Of a stretch of 64,000 nt of DNA, positions 16,056 through 24,789 are shown piece by piece. The position numbers were made by a program, and so were the translations under genes. Numbering within the stretch: the first letter of the stretch is position 1; every line of letters begins with the position of its first letter. The notes beneath the pieces were generated by a model. The model ran no database searches and had not been told where the DNA came from. It saw only the letters and a list, made by a program, of their open reading frames with translations. This DNA comes from Brevibacterium aurantiacum (GTDB lineage: Bacteria > Actinomycetota > Actinomycetes > Actinomycetales > Brevibacteriaceae), in the NCBI RefSeq assembly GCF_900169065.1, contig NZ_FXZB01000021.1, positions 1 through 64,000 on the forward strand. The letters run 5' to 3'.

Positions 16056-17423
16056 TCAGTCCTCCATCCCCAGGGCGGCGAACGCAGCCCGGTAGAGTTC
16101 CGAGATCTCGCCGAGTTCGGTGTGCACGCCGTCGCGGACTCGCACATGTGCGCCGCTGACGGTCATTGCCACGTCCGCCGAGGTGGCCGAGAGGATGACC
16201 TGCTCCCCCACCGATCCGAAGGTGCGCATGCTGTCGGTTCTCACAGCAATGAAGTCACACGCCTTGCCCACGGCCAGTTCGCCGACGGGCAGGTCGAGGC
16301 TGCGTGCCCCGCCCGTGGTCAGGGAGCTGATGAGCTCGGCCGGTGAGAATCGTCCTCGTTGGCCCGAGTGCAGTCGCTCCCCGGCTTCCAGGCCCTGGGT
16401 CTCGCGTAGTGCGTCGAGGACGACGTGCTGATCGGAGCCGATCGAGATCGTCGCTCCCGCATCGGCGAGTTCGCGGGCCGGTCCGATGCCGTCGGCCAGG
16501 TCGGCCTCCGTGCAGGGGCACATCACGATGTTGGCTTCGGCCCCGCCCAGGCTCGCGATGTCGTCATTGCTGAGGTGCGTGGCGTGGACGGCCGAAAGGT
16601 TCGACGCGACCACACCCGAGCGGTCGAGGACCTGCGTGGGTGTCGTGCCGTAGGCGGCTTGGCAGGCTTCGTTCTCCGCTGGCTGCTCGGACAGGTGCAC
16701 GTGGACTGGTTCGTCAAGTTCGGCGAATCTGGGCAGGTTGGCTGCCGGGACCGCGCGGATCGAGTGGATGGCCGATCCCACGTGGACGAAGCTCTCGCCA
16801 GGGGAAATGACCGGGAACTCGGTGGCGAAGGACTCCGATAGCGCGGCATGGCGGTCCATGTAACCGTCGATGGTTCCATCACCGAACCGAGCCTGTTCTG
16901 CCGAGAGCTCGGAGTCGATGCCGCCGGTGAGGTAGCAGGTGTCGAGGAGTCGGATCCGCATCCCCGCCGAGGTGGCCGCTCGTGCCAGCGCCCGTTCCAT
17001 CGCGTGTGCGCGGGTGGAATCGCCGGCACCATACGGTGTCCCGTCGGGTGCGTGGTGGACGTAGTGGAACTCGCCCACCGAGGTGTAGCCGCCGGCGAGC
17101 ATCTCCGCGAAGACCGCACGAGCCACGGTCTCGTAGCTCTCCGGAGTCAGGCGAGCGGCCACGGAATACATGACTTCGCGCCACGTCCAGAAGGTCCCGC
17201 CGTCACCATGGGTGCGTCCGCGCAGGATGCGGTGGAAGGCGTGGGAGTGGGCGTTGACTCCACCGGGCAGGGTGAAGCCGGGGACCACCTCGGCGATGGT
17301 GGGTGGGGTGTCGATCTCGGTCTCGACCGAGGTCAGGGTGCCTGTCTCATCGGCGGTGAGCAGGACGCCGGTGGCGACCTGCCCGTCGACCCAGGCGGTC
17401 TCGCACCAGAAGCGCGTGCTCAT
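16056..17423 (-). CDS. hutF: Formimidoylglutamate deiminase
   Basis: 455 residues of the amidohydrolase superfamily. It hydrolyses N-formimino-L-glutamate to N-formyl-L-glutamate and ammonia, step four of the five-step histidine pathway. Visible signatures are the metal site PGGVNAHSHAFHRILRGRTHG, GGYTSVGEFHYVHH, VHLSEQPAENEAC, VHATHLS and SIGSDQHVVLDALRE, the HutF pattern. Its ATG overlaps the TGA of the upstream M20 gene (ATGA), so the two are translationally coupled. It belongs to the hutI-hutH operon. Confidence 0.93.
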   Translation of the reverse strand: MSTRFWCETAWVDGQVATGVLLTADETGTLTSVETEIDTPPTIAEVVPGFTLPGGVNAHSHAFHRILRGRTHGDGGTFWTWREVMYSVAARLTPESYETVARAVFAEMLAGGYTSVGEFHYVHHAPDGTPYGAGDSTRAHAMERALARAATSAGMRIRLLDTCYLTGGIDSELSAEQARFGDGTIDGYMDRHAALSESFATEFPVISPGESFVHVGSAIHSIRAVPAANLPRFAELDEPVHVHLSEQPAENEACQAAYGTTPTQVLDRSGVVASNLSAVHATHLSNDDIASLGGAEANIVMCPCTEADLADGIGPARELADAGATISIGSDQHVVLDALRETQGLEAGERLHSGQRGRFSPAELISSLTTGGARSLDLPVGELAVGKACDFIAVRTDSMRTFGSVGEQVILSATSADVAMTVSGAHVRVRDGVHTELGEISELYRAAFAALGMED

Positions 17424-18640
17424 GATGCGGCCCCCAGTTCCCCTTCGAGGACCTTGACCAGGGCGGAGACTCCGGCGCGCTGGTCATCGACTTCGCAGGC
17501 CTCTTCGGGTGCGTGGGAGACTCCGGTCGGGTTGCGTACGTAGAGCATCGCCGAGGGCACGTGTGGGGCCAGGATGCCCGCATCGTGTCCGGCACCCGAG
17601 GGCAGCAGCGGTGCGTCTGGCAGCACGGAGGTCAGCCGGGAGTTGAGTTCGGCGGTGAAGTAGGTCGTCGGTGAGTAGGACTCCTGGGAGATCGACACCT
17701 CAACGCCGGCACCCTCGGCATGCTCGCGGGCGCGCTTCGAGATCGTCTCGAGCACCTGCTTGACCACGGCATCGTCGGCGTGACGGATATCGAGCCAGAA
17801 GCTCATGCCCGAGGCGATGACGTTCGTCCCGCCCGGGTGGATGAGCGTGCGGCCCACGGTTGCCACGGCACTCGCGTCAGTGGCGGCCGCTAGGGTCGGA
17901 ATATCACCGATCACGCGGGAAGCCGCGACCACCGGATCGGCGCGGTGGCCCATCGGTGTCGTACCTGCGTGGTTGCCCTGACCAGCGAAGGAGAAATGCC
18001 AGCGACCATGCCCGATGATTGATGAGCCGATCGCGACCGGCTGGTCGGTGTTGATGAGACCGATGCCCTGCTCGACGTGGAGTTCGATGAAGGAGCCGAC
18101 CTTCTCCAGCCGTGCGGTGTCGGTGCCGATGCGGTTCGGGTCGAGACCGTAGCCGCGGGCGACATCGGCAAAGGTGTCGCCGTTGGCATCGGTGAGACGC
18201 AGCGCCCGGTCTGAGTCGATGGCGCCGGCGATCAGGCGTGATCCCAGGCAGGCCACACCGAAGCGCGAGCCCTCTTCCTCAGGGAAGACGGCGAGCGCCA
18301 GTGGACGCTGGGCGCGTTCGAGTGCACCGGAGGACTTGAGTTCGTCGAAGGCCGCCAGCGCCGAGGCGACACCGAGGGGGCCATCGAAGGCTCCGCCGCC
18401 AGGGACGGAGTCCAGGTGGGAGCCGGTGACGACGGCATTGTCACCGGGCGCAGTCGCCCACGCCCAGGTGATGCCGTTGTCATCAATCTCGGTGTCGAGG
18501 CCACGACGGGCCGCCTCGGCGAGGAACCAGTCACGCAGTTCGCGTTCGGTGTTCGAGAACCCGGACCGCTGGTAGCCGGGACCGCGAGTGTCACGGCCGG
18601 TGTCCTCGATCTGGGACAGGAGGGAGACGACATCGCTCAT
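17420..18640 (-). CDS. M20-family amidohydrolase (allantoate/N-carbamoyl amino acid hydrolase type), probable N-formylglutamate deformylase
   Basis: 406 residues from ATG 18640. It has M20 dinuclear-zinc motifs GSHLDSVPGGGAFDGPLGV, AVFPEEEGSRFG, ELHVEQG, and GAGHDAGILA near the C-terminus. The family includes allantoate amidohydrolases and N-carbamoyl amino acid hydrolases, and annotations will say so. Its place between hutH and hutF, with ATGA overlap to hutF and TGAGATG coupling to hutH, points to the missing last step, N-formylglutamate to glutamate plus formate. No HutG homologue is visible in the window. The role is inferred from context. Confidence 0.85.
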   Translation of the reverse strand: MSDVVSLLSQIEDTGRDTRGPGYQRSGFSNTERELRDWFLAEAARRGLDTEIDDNGITWAWATAPGDNAVVTGSHLDSVPGGGAFDGPLGVASALAAFDELKSSGALERAQRPLALAVFPEEEGSRFGVACLGSRLIAGAIDSDRALRLTDANGDTFADVARGYGLDPNRIGTDTARLEKVGSFIELHVEQGIGLINTDQPVAIGSSIIGHGRWHFSFAGQGNHAGTTPMGHRADPVVAASRVIGDIPTLAAATDASAVATVGRTLIHPGGTNVIASGMSFWLDIRHADDAVVKQVLETISKRAREHAEGAGVEVSISQESYSPTTYFTAELNSRLTSVLPDAPLLPSGAGHDAGILAPHVPSAMLYVRNPTGVSHAPEEACEVDDQRAGVSALVKVLEGELGAAS

Positions 18641-18641
18641 C

Positions 18642-20351
18642 TCAGTTCGCCTCGCCCGAACCGTTGGAGTCGGCTGCATCCTGGTGAGTCGTTGCCGCAT
18701 CCGTACCGGAGGCTGCGGCGGCAGCGTCGAGGTTGCCCAGTGCGGTGAACTCGGGGTCGTTGACCGCGGGTGATCCGCCTTCGGGCAGCCAGGTTCCGGC
18801 AGCTTCGGTGACGGTGTGCTGCAGCGGTGAGACAGATTCGGCCGCGGCGACCAGGGAGCCGTCCTTGACCTTGGAGATCGTCTCGGCCAGCTCCGGGGAC
18901 AGGAAGCGGTCCGGGCCGGGGCCGGGCACGGTTTCGCGGATCGCGGAGATCACGGCGCCGGTGACCGGTGCCGGTGACGCTTCGCGCATATCGCAGGCCC
19001 GGGAGGCGGCGTAGAACTCGATGCCGACGACGCTGGCGAGGTTGTCGACGACCTTGCGCAGCTTGCGGGCGGCCGACCAGCCCATGGACACGTGGTCTTC
19101 CTGCATCGCCGAGGACGGGATCGAGTCCACCGAGGCAGGGCTGGCGTTGCGCTTAGCCTCGGAGACCATCGCGGCCTGGGTGTAGTGGGCGATCATCAGG
19201 CCCGAGTCGACGCCGGCGTCATCGGCGAGGAACGGGGTGAGGTTCTGGTTGCGGGTGACGTCCATCATCCGGTCGGTGCGGCGTTCGGACATCGAGGCCA
19301 CATCGGCGGCGACGATGGCGAGGAAGTCCAGGGCGTGGGCCAGGGGTGCGCCGTGGAAGTTGCCGTTGGAAGAGACCATGCCGTTGGTGAGCACGACGGG
19401 GTTGTCGATGGCCGCACGCAGTTCGCGCTCGGCGACCTGCGTGGCGAAGGCCACGGCGTCGCGGGCTGCGCCGTTGACCTGTGGGGCGCAGCGCATCGAG
19501 TAGGCGTCCTGGACGAGGTGGGTCGAGTCGCGGTGGCTGGCGGTGATGCCGGAGTCCTTCAGCGAGGTCAGCATGTTCGCGGCTGCCGCGGACTGGCCGT
19601 CGTGGGGGCGCAGTGCGTAGTGGAGTTCGGGGGCGAAGACCGCGTCGGTGCCGAAGAGGCCTTCGATGCTCATGGCAGCGGAGACGTCGACGGCGGTGAG
19701 CAGGTTCTCCAGGTCGGTCAGGGCCATGATGAGCATGCCGAGCATGCCGTCGGTGCCGTTGACCAGCGCCAGGCCTTCCTTCTCGGCCAGGGTCACCGGG
19801 GTGATGCCGGCCGCGGCCAGGATCTCATCGGCGGGTCCGGCGACTCCGTCGGGTCCGGCGGCCACGCCTTCGCCCATGACGACGAGTGCGCAGGCAGACA
19901 GTGGAGCGAGGTCACCCGAGCAGCCCAGCGAACCGTATTCGTGGACGACCGGTGTGATGCCGGCGTTGAGGAGATCGACGTAGGTCTGGAGGACCTCGGC
20001 GCGGACACCTGCCCGGCCGGTGGCCAGGGTGCGGGCGCGCAGCAGCATGAGGGCGCGCACGACCTCGCGTTCGACGGGTTCGCCGACGCCGGCGGCGTGG
20101 GAGCGGATGAGCGATTTCTGCAGCTGGGTGCGCAGTTCGGCGGGGATGTGGCGCTGAGCCAGTGCCCCGAAGCCGGTGGAGACGCCGTAGACGGGCTTCT
20201 CGGCCTGGGCGAGGGCGTCGATGGCTTCGCGGTATTTGTTCACGCGTGCCAGGGTGGTCTCACTCAGGGCCACCTTCGCATCGTGGCGGGCGACGTCGAC
20301 CACCTGGGCGAATGTGAGGGTATCGGGATCGAGATCGATGAAGACTGACAT
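18642..20351 (-). CDS. hutH: Histidine ammonia-lyase
   Basis: 569 residues. It converts L-histidine to trans-urocanate and ammonia. The MIO cofactor forms from Cys144-Ser145-Gly146 in GSLGCSGDLAPL, where most HALs have Ala-Ser-Gly; I recall the Cys form from streptomycetes. Also present are YGVSTGFGAL (55-64) and VQDAYSMRCAPQVNGAARD, plus SSAMQEDHVSMGW. The protein is about 50 residues longer than usual because of a low-complexity Ala/Asp/Thr-rich C-terminal tail. AAAGG precedes the ATG. It lies 51 bp after hutI in the same operon. Confidence 0.95.
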   Translation of the reverse strand: MSVFIDLDPDTLTFAQVVDVARHDAKVALSETTLARVNKYREAIDALAQAEKPVYGVSTGFGALAQRHIPAELRTQLQKSLIRSHAAGVGEPVEREVVRALMLLRARTLATGRAGVRAEVLQTYVDLLNAGITPVVHEYGSLGCSGDLAPLSACALVVMGEGVAAGPDGVAGPADEILAAAGITPVTLAEKEGLALVNGTDGMLGMLIMALTDLENLLTAVDVSAAMSIEGLFGTDAVFAPELHYALRPHDGQSAAAANMLTSLKDSGITASHRDSTHLVQDAYSMRCAPQVNGAARDAVAFATQVAERELRAAIDNPVVLTNGMVSSNGNFHGAPLAHALDFLAIVAADVASMSERRTDRMMDVTRNQNLTPFLADDAGVDSGLMIAHYTQAAMVSEAKRNASPASVDSIPSSAMQEDHVSMGWSAARKLRKVVDNLASVVGIEFYAASRACDMREASPAPVTGAVISAIRETVPGPGPDRFLSPELAETISKVKDGSLVAAAESVSPLQHTVTEAAGTWLPEGGSPAVNDPEFTALGNLDAAAAASGTDAATTHQDAADSNGSGEAN

Positions 20352-20402
20352 CTGGGACCTTTCGGTTAAGCGGTAAGTGCGTACGTTCGTTAACTGTGTA
20401 GT

Positions 20403-21683
20403 TCAGCTTCGTGGTCGGTTGTCGGCGACGAGTTCGCCGCCGCGGTAGACGCGTTCGACCAGTTGGACGCCGGGCCGGTATGCCAGGTGGCGATAGCTGG
20501 GTGCGTCCAGGATGGCCAGATCGGCCCGGGCTCCGGCGCCGAGGTGGCCGACGTCGGTGCGCTGCAAGGCGTTGGCGCCGCCGGCGGTCGCAGCCCAGAC
20601 GGCCTGTTCGACGGTGAAGTGCATGTCGCGCACACCGATGGCGATGGCAAATGGGACGCTGTTGGAGAATCCCGATCCCGGGTTGCAGTCCGTGGCGATC
20701 GCCAGGCGCACCCCGGCCTCGACGTAGCGGCGGGCGTCGGGGTAGGGCTGGCGGGTGGAGAATTCAATGCTCGGCAGCAGCGTGACGACGGTGCCAGCTG
20801 TGGCGAGTGCCGCGAGGTCGGAGTCGGAGGCGAAGGTTGCGTGGTCAACCGAGACGCAGCCGAGTTCCGCGCCGAGCTTGAGCGCTCCTCCCTCGGTGAG
20901 CTGGTTGGCGTGCAGTCGCGGCTTCATGCCCGCGGCCAGGCCGGCTTCGATGATCCGTCGAGTCTGGTCCTCGGTGAAGGCGCCCTTCTCACAGAACACG
21001 TCGATCCACTTCGCCTGGCCGGTCGCGGCCGGGATGATCTCGTCGATGACGAGGTCGACGTAGGCCTCCGGGTTCTCCTTGTGCTCGGGCGGGACCACGT
21101 GGGCAGCAATGAGAGTGGATTCCTCGGTATGCCGATTGATGATCTGCAGTGCGCGCAGCTCGTCCTTGACAGTGAGTCCGTAGCCGGACTTGATCTCAAA
21201 GCTCGTCGTGCCCTGCCTGGTTGCCTGATCCATAAGATGGACGAGGTTGGCCTCGAGTTCCTCATCGCTGGCCGCGCGGGTGGCGGCGACGGTGGTCGCG
21301 ATGCCGCCGGCCGAATACTTCTGCCCCGCCATCCGTGCAGCGAATTCCTCGGACCGGTCGCCTGCGAAGATGAGGTGGTTGTGGCTGTCGACGAAGCCCG
21401 GGATGACGGCCTTGCCACCGAGGTCGATCGTGTCGACCTCGACGCCGGCACTCGCCGAGGTCAGCGTTCCGTTTTCGATGTCATCGTCGTTGACCACCTC
21501 GGCGGGGGTGGGATTCTGATCGCAGAGGTGATCCTGAAGTGCGGTGTCCACCTGAGCGGACGGTCCCGACCACAGGATCCGGCCGTCGTCGACGAGCACT
21601 GCAGCGTCTTCGATGACATTGAGTGCGCCGAGCGTGTTGAGGTCGTTGACGACGAGTTCGCTGATCCCGGTGATGATCTGCAA
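20403..21683 (-). CDS. hutI: Imidazolonepropionase
   Basis: 426 residues, amidohydrolase superfamily. It hydrolyses 4-imidazolone-5-propanoate to N-formimino-L-glutamate, step three of histidine degradation. Visible motifs are PGFVDSHNHLIFAGDRSEEF (zinc His and substrate Arg), EIKSGYGL, AAHVVPPEHKENPE, DVFCEKGAF, LHANQL and ATDCNPGSGFS. The start is apparently TTG 21683 with GAAGGA upstream. It is the first gene of a five-gene operon ending in the IclR gene, with a palindromic operator 87 nt upstream. Confidence 0.94.
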   Translation of the reverse strand: MQIITGISELVVNDLNTLGALNVIEDAAVLVDDGRILWSGPSAQVDTALQDHLCDQNPTPAEVVNDDDIENGTLTSASAGVEVDTIDLGGKAVIPGFVDSHNHLIFAGDRSEEFAARMAGQKYSAGGIATTVAATRAASDEELEANLVHLMDQATRQGTTSFEIKSGYGLTVKDELRALQIINRHTEESTLIAAHVVPPEHKENPEAYVDLVIDEIIPAATGQAKWIDVFCEKGAFTEDQTRRIIEAGLAAGMKPRLHANQLTEGGALKLGAELGCVSVDHATFASDSDLAALATAGTVVTLLPSIEFSTRQPYPDARRYVEAGVRLAIATDCNPGSGFSNSVPFAIAIGVRDMHFTVEQAVWAATAGGANALQRTDVGHLGAGARADLAILDAPSYRHLAYRPGVQLVERVYRGGELVADNRPRS

Positions 21684-21769
21684 GGGAGAGGTCCTTCACG
21701 GTCGAGAGTGATTGCTCTCCCCAGTATGGACCGCCGGGGCGCGCGGCTGAACCGCCATCGTCGAAATTC

Positions 21770-21785
21770 GTCCGACATTTCGGAC
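21770..21785 (-). promoter_or_regulatory. Hut-regulon palindrome 1, upstream of hutI
   Basis: GTCCGA-CATT-TCGGAC, a perfect 6-bp inverted repeat 87 nt upstream of hutI. The same sequence precedes hutU and, with one or two changes, the CoA-transferase and permease genes. Confidence 0.75.
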
Positions 21786-21850
21786 AGATCGTGACGGCCG
21801 ACTCACGCCACTGGCGGCCGGCTCGTCGGCCGTTGTCTCCCCGGTTTCGG

Positions 21851-23167
21851 TCACCTGCAGTTGATCGTGCCTGTGGCGCAGTCGACGAGGGTCAGGAATC
21901 CGTCGTCGTCGAGGAATCCGAGGTCACCGGTGTGCAGCCAGCCATCCTTGAGTGTCTCGGCTGTCACGCCGGGACGGCCGAGGAAGCCGTACATAACGGT
22001 CTGCGCGGAGATGACCACCTCGCCGGCCTCTCCTGCCGGCAGGATCCTGCCGGCAGGATCCTGAATGGCCACGGTGATTCCCGGCAGTGCTGTCCCTGCG
22101 GTTCCGAGGCGGCGGGTGCCGTCGTTGCGGTTGAGGGTCGCCGCCGCCGAGAATTCCGAGGGACCGTACCCTTCAAGGACGGTCACGCCGAACTTCGATT
22201 CGAAACGGGTGGTCGCATCGACCGACATCGGTGCAGCTCCGCTGAGAACGAACCGCAGGGAGGAGGTGTCGACAGTGCGTCTCTTCGTGGCTTCAAGGGC
22301 CGAGTAGATCGCCGGCACAGCCGAGAAGTAGGTCGGACGCACCTCCTCGACGACGTCCCAGAAAGTTCTCGGATCGAACTCCGGCAGCACATGGACGCTG
22401 CCGCCGAACATGAGTGGTGAGAGTGTACCCGCGAGGAGCCCGCGGCTGCTGAAGAGAGGCATCACCAACAGGCTGCGTGCGTCGTCACCGAAGTCGACCC
22501 CGTTGAGAATCGACCACACCATGGCCGAGACGTTGGCGTGGCTGAGCAGGCAGCCCTTCGGCAGACCTGACGTACCCGAGGTGTAGACGATGAGTGATCC
22601 GTCGCTGCCCCGAACATTGAGGTCACGGATCGGCTCGGCACCGCCCAGTTCGGCATCGCCCTGTTCGACACCGCTCTGTTCGGCACTGCCGCGGAAGCAT
22701 TCGTCGGCGGCGGAGAGGAAACCGAGGCCACGGACGTCGGCAACGGCCTCGGCGCGGGAGTCGCCGATGACCAGCACGACACCGGAATCATCAAGTTGGA
22801 AGCCCACCTCGTCGTTGGTCAGAGCAGGGTTGATCGGGGTCAGCACCGCACCGAGGGACCAGGTGGCGAACATCGTCGTGATGAACTCGGGGCCGTTGCC
22901 CAGCAGCACACCGACCACGGCCCCGAGACCGATCCTGAACTGAGTCCTCATGGCATGCGCGGTCGCCGCCACGGCGGATGCGAATCCGGTGTTGTCGAGT
23001 CTGCCGCCGGGCCAGCTCAGGCACGGTCCGTATGGGTCGGAGCCAGCCCGGTTGGCAGGGAGCCCGACCAGATCGGCCACGGGGAAGGCTGAGGTCACTC
23101 CCGCCTCGGCGACCCATGCTGGCGTATAGCTCCTGGTCGGGGCGGAAGTGGTAGTCGAAGTCTGCAT
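21851..23167 (-). pseudogene. Acyl-CoA/AMP-forming ligase lacking its C-terminal domain
   Basis: 438 residues of an ANL-superfamily adenylating enzyme. The P-loop is YTSGTSGLPKG, the A5 region GYGPSEFSA, and the A7 motif LHTGDLGFLDDDG, just before the end. The chain stops at LVDCATGTINCR, where complete enzymes continue with a hinge, the ...GENIYP... loop and a roughly 100-residue lid carrying the catalytic Lys. No lid is readable downstream in another frame, so the 3' end was lost by rearrangement. The residual protein could bind substrate but probably cannot complete thioester formation. A 14-bp tandem duplication (about 22037-22064) lies inside. It diverges from the PucR-like gene. Confidence 0.75.
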
Positions 23168-23313
23168 AGATCAAGCGTATCCAGGCATCGTGGTCAGCAC
23201 ACTGGACCCGCACGTCAAAGCATTTCCCATCATTCGGCCAAAGGTACAAAACAACTTCAGGTACTTTCGACGAAGCCCTCACCACGGATGACAGTTCGCG
23301 CTAGTCTTCTCCT

Positions 23314-24621
23314 ATGGTCGCCTCTCCTTCGCGGACGCCCGGCGACGGGCCCGGTCCCACACATGTCACTCCCGAGGTGATGGCGCAGCTCTCCCGGATC
23401 TCCGCTGAACTGAGTCCGCGCGTCCCAGAGCTGACCCGGAGCGTCTACGAGTATCTGGCGACGCGGATCGCCGAACTCGGTGAGGAGCCCACGCTCCTTG
23501 ATCTTCTCAGCGCGAGCATCGCAGGCAATATCGAGACCATCTTCCATGCGCTCCAGCATGGGATCGCTCCGGACAACCTCGAACCGCCTGTTGCCGCCTA
23601 CGAATACGCCAGACGGCTGGCACAGCGCGGGATCTCAGTGAATGCCTTGGTCAGGGCCTACCGCCTGGGTCAGCAACGGCTGTTGCAGAGCGCCTACGAC
23701 TTCATCACCGCCAATGACGAGCTCCCGGTCGATCTGGCTCCGGCAGTGTTCCAGCGGCTGGTCGATGAGGTGTCAGAATACATCGACTGGATGTCACAGA
23801 AGGTCGCCCTCCTCTACGAACAGGAACGCGAAGCGTGGTTGGCGAACCGCACCACTGCGCGGGAATCCCAGGTCAGAGACATCATCAAAGGCGGGGACGT
23901 CGACGCCGCTGCGGCCGCGGCAACACTGGGCTACAGCCTCACCGCCCGACATGTGGCGGTCGTCGCCTGGACACACCATTCGGCACCGGAGACCGTTGAT
24001 GACCTGGGCAGATTCACCTCCGCCATCAACGCCGCAGGCGCAGCAATGGGTTCCCCACGCTCGAGGCTGATCATCAGTCGCGACCAGGACACCGCCTGGG
24101 GATGGATCACGGTGCCCGAGAGCTGGGAGTACGAGGAGTCCCTCGGCGATCGGCTGGATGCCACCGACGCTGTGCACTTGGCGTTCGGTTCCGCTCACAC
24201 CGGTGCTGAAGGATTCCGGCTCTCTCACCAAGAAGCTATGCGAGTCCAGAACGTCTGCGTGGCCGGACGGTCACCGGCGGCACTGCGCTCCCACGACGAC
24301 CCCGGAATGGCTCTCGTCTCACTGATGTCCACTGATGTCGAGGCGGCGCAGGACTGGGTGCGCTCCGTGCTCGGCCCGTTGGCGGAGAACTCCGAGGCCA
24401 ATGCCCGCCACCGCTCGACGTTGCTGACATTTTTGCGTCACGACCTCAGCTACACAGCGACGGCGACCGCGATGACGATGCACAAGAACTCGATCCGGTA
24501 CCGGGTGGAGATCGCAGTATCGCTCCTCGGCACGGACCTGGGATCGAATCGGCTCAGCATCGAGGCGGCCCTCTATGCCCACAGCTATATCTTTGTGCCG
24601 GGAGAACAGATCCCAGGTTGA
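23314..24621 (+). CDS. PucR/CdaR-type helix-turn-helix transcriptional regulator
   Basis: 435 residues. The N-terminal helical domain (about 1-170, RYLAxR-like region TRSVYEYLATRIAELGEE) is followed by a GGDEF-like middle and a C-terminal PucR HTH: LLTFLRHDLSYTATATAMTMHKNSIRYRVE. These activators often control neighbouring catabolic genes. It is divergent from the truncated ligase and may have regulated it. The ATG follows TAGTCT (23302-23307) by 6 nt, suggesting leaderless translation. It converges on hutU across a long hairpin. Confidence 0.82.
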   Translation: MVASPSRTPGDGPGPTHVTPEVMAQLSRISAELSPRVPELTRSVYEYLATRIAELGEEPTLLDLLSASIAGNIETIFHALQHGIAPDNLEPPVAAYEYARRLAQRGISVNALVRAYRLGQQRLLQSAYDFITANDELPVDLAPAVFQRLVDEVSEYIDWMSQKVALLYEQEREAWLANRTTARESQVRDIIKGGDVDAAAAAATLGYSLTARHVAVVAWTHHSAPETVDDLGRFTSAINAAGAAMGSPRSRLIISRDQDTAWGWITVPESWEYEESLGDRLDATDAVHLAFGSAHTGAEGFRLSHQEAMRVQNVCVAGRSPAALRSHDDPGMALVSLMSTDVEAAQDWVRSVLGPLAENSEANARHRSTLLTFLRHDLSYTATATAMTMHKNSIRYRVEIAVSLLGTDLGSNRLSIEAALYAHSYIFVPGEQIPG

Positions 24622-24655
24622 GCGCCTCACTTCTCGCGGAGGTCGTCCACCACGA

Positions 24656-24726
24656 GAAAGGGGATCGACCGAAGTTTCAGAGCCCCTCTTTGAAGCTGGG
24701 CTGTGAAACGTCGATCGACCCCCTTC
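24656..24726. terminator. Long imperfect hairpin between convergent genes
   Basis: Arms 24656-24685 and 24698-24726 are complementary over about 29 bp with a handful of mismatches; the core includes GGGG-TCGA and TTTCA-AGCC pairings. It lies between the 3' ends of the PucR-like gene and hutU and is a likely bidirectional terminator. Confidence 0.6.
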
Positions 24727-24789
24727 GCAGGCGAGTCTGACCACAAGCAAGTCAGACTTCACGCGAGTCAGACCTCAGGCGACTCCGAA

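Noticed and set aside
19092-20348. 418-codon open frame opposite hutH, and similar long frames opposite hutI (20463-21794), the CoA-transferase (26985-28607) and the helicase (61461-62813)
   Set aside because: They are antisense shadows of strongly recognised genes, with Gly/Arg/Asp/His-rich compositions typical of the complement of GC-rich codons and no family resemblance.
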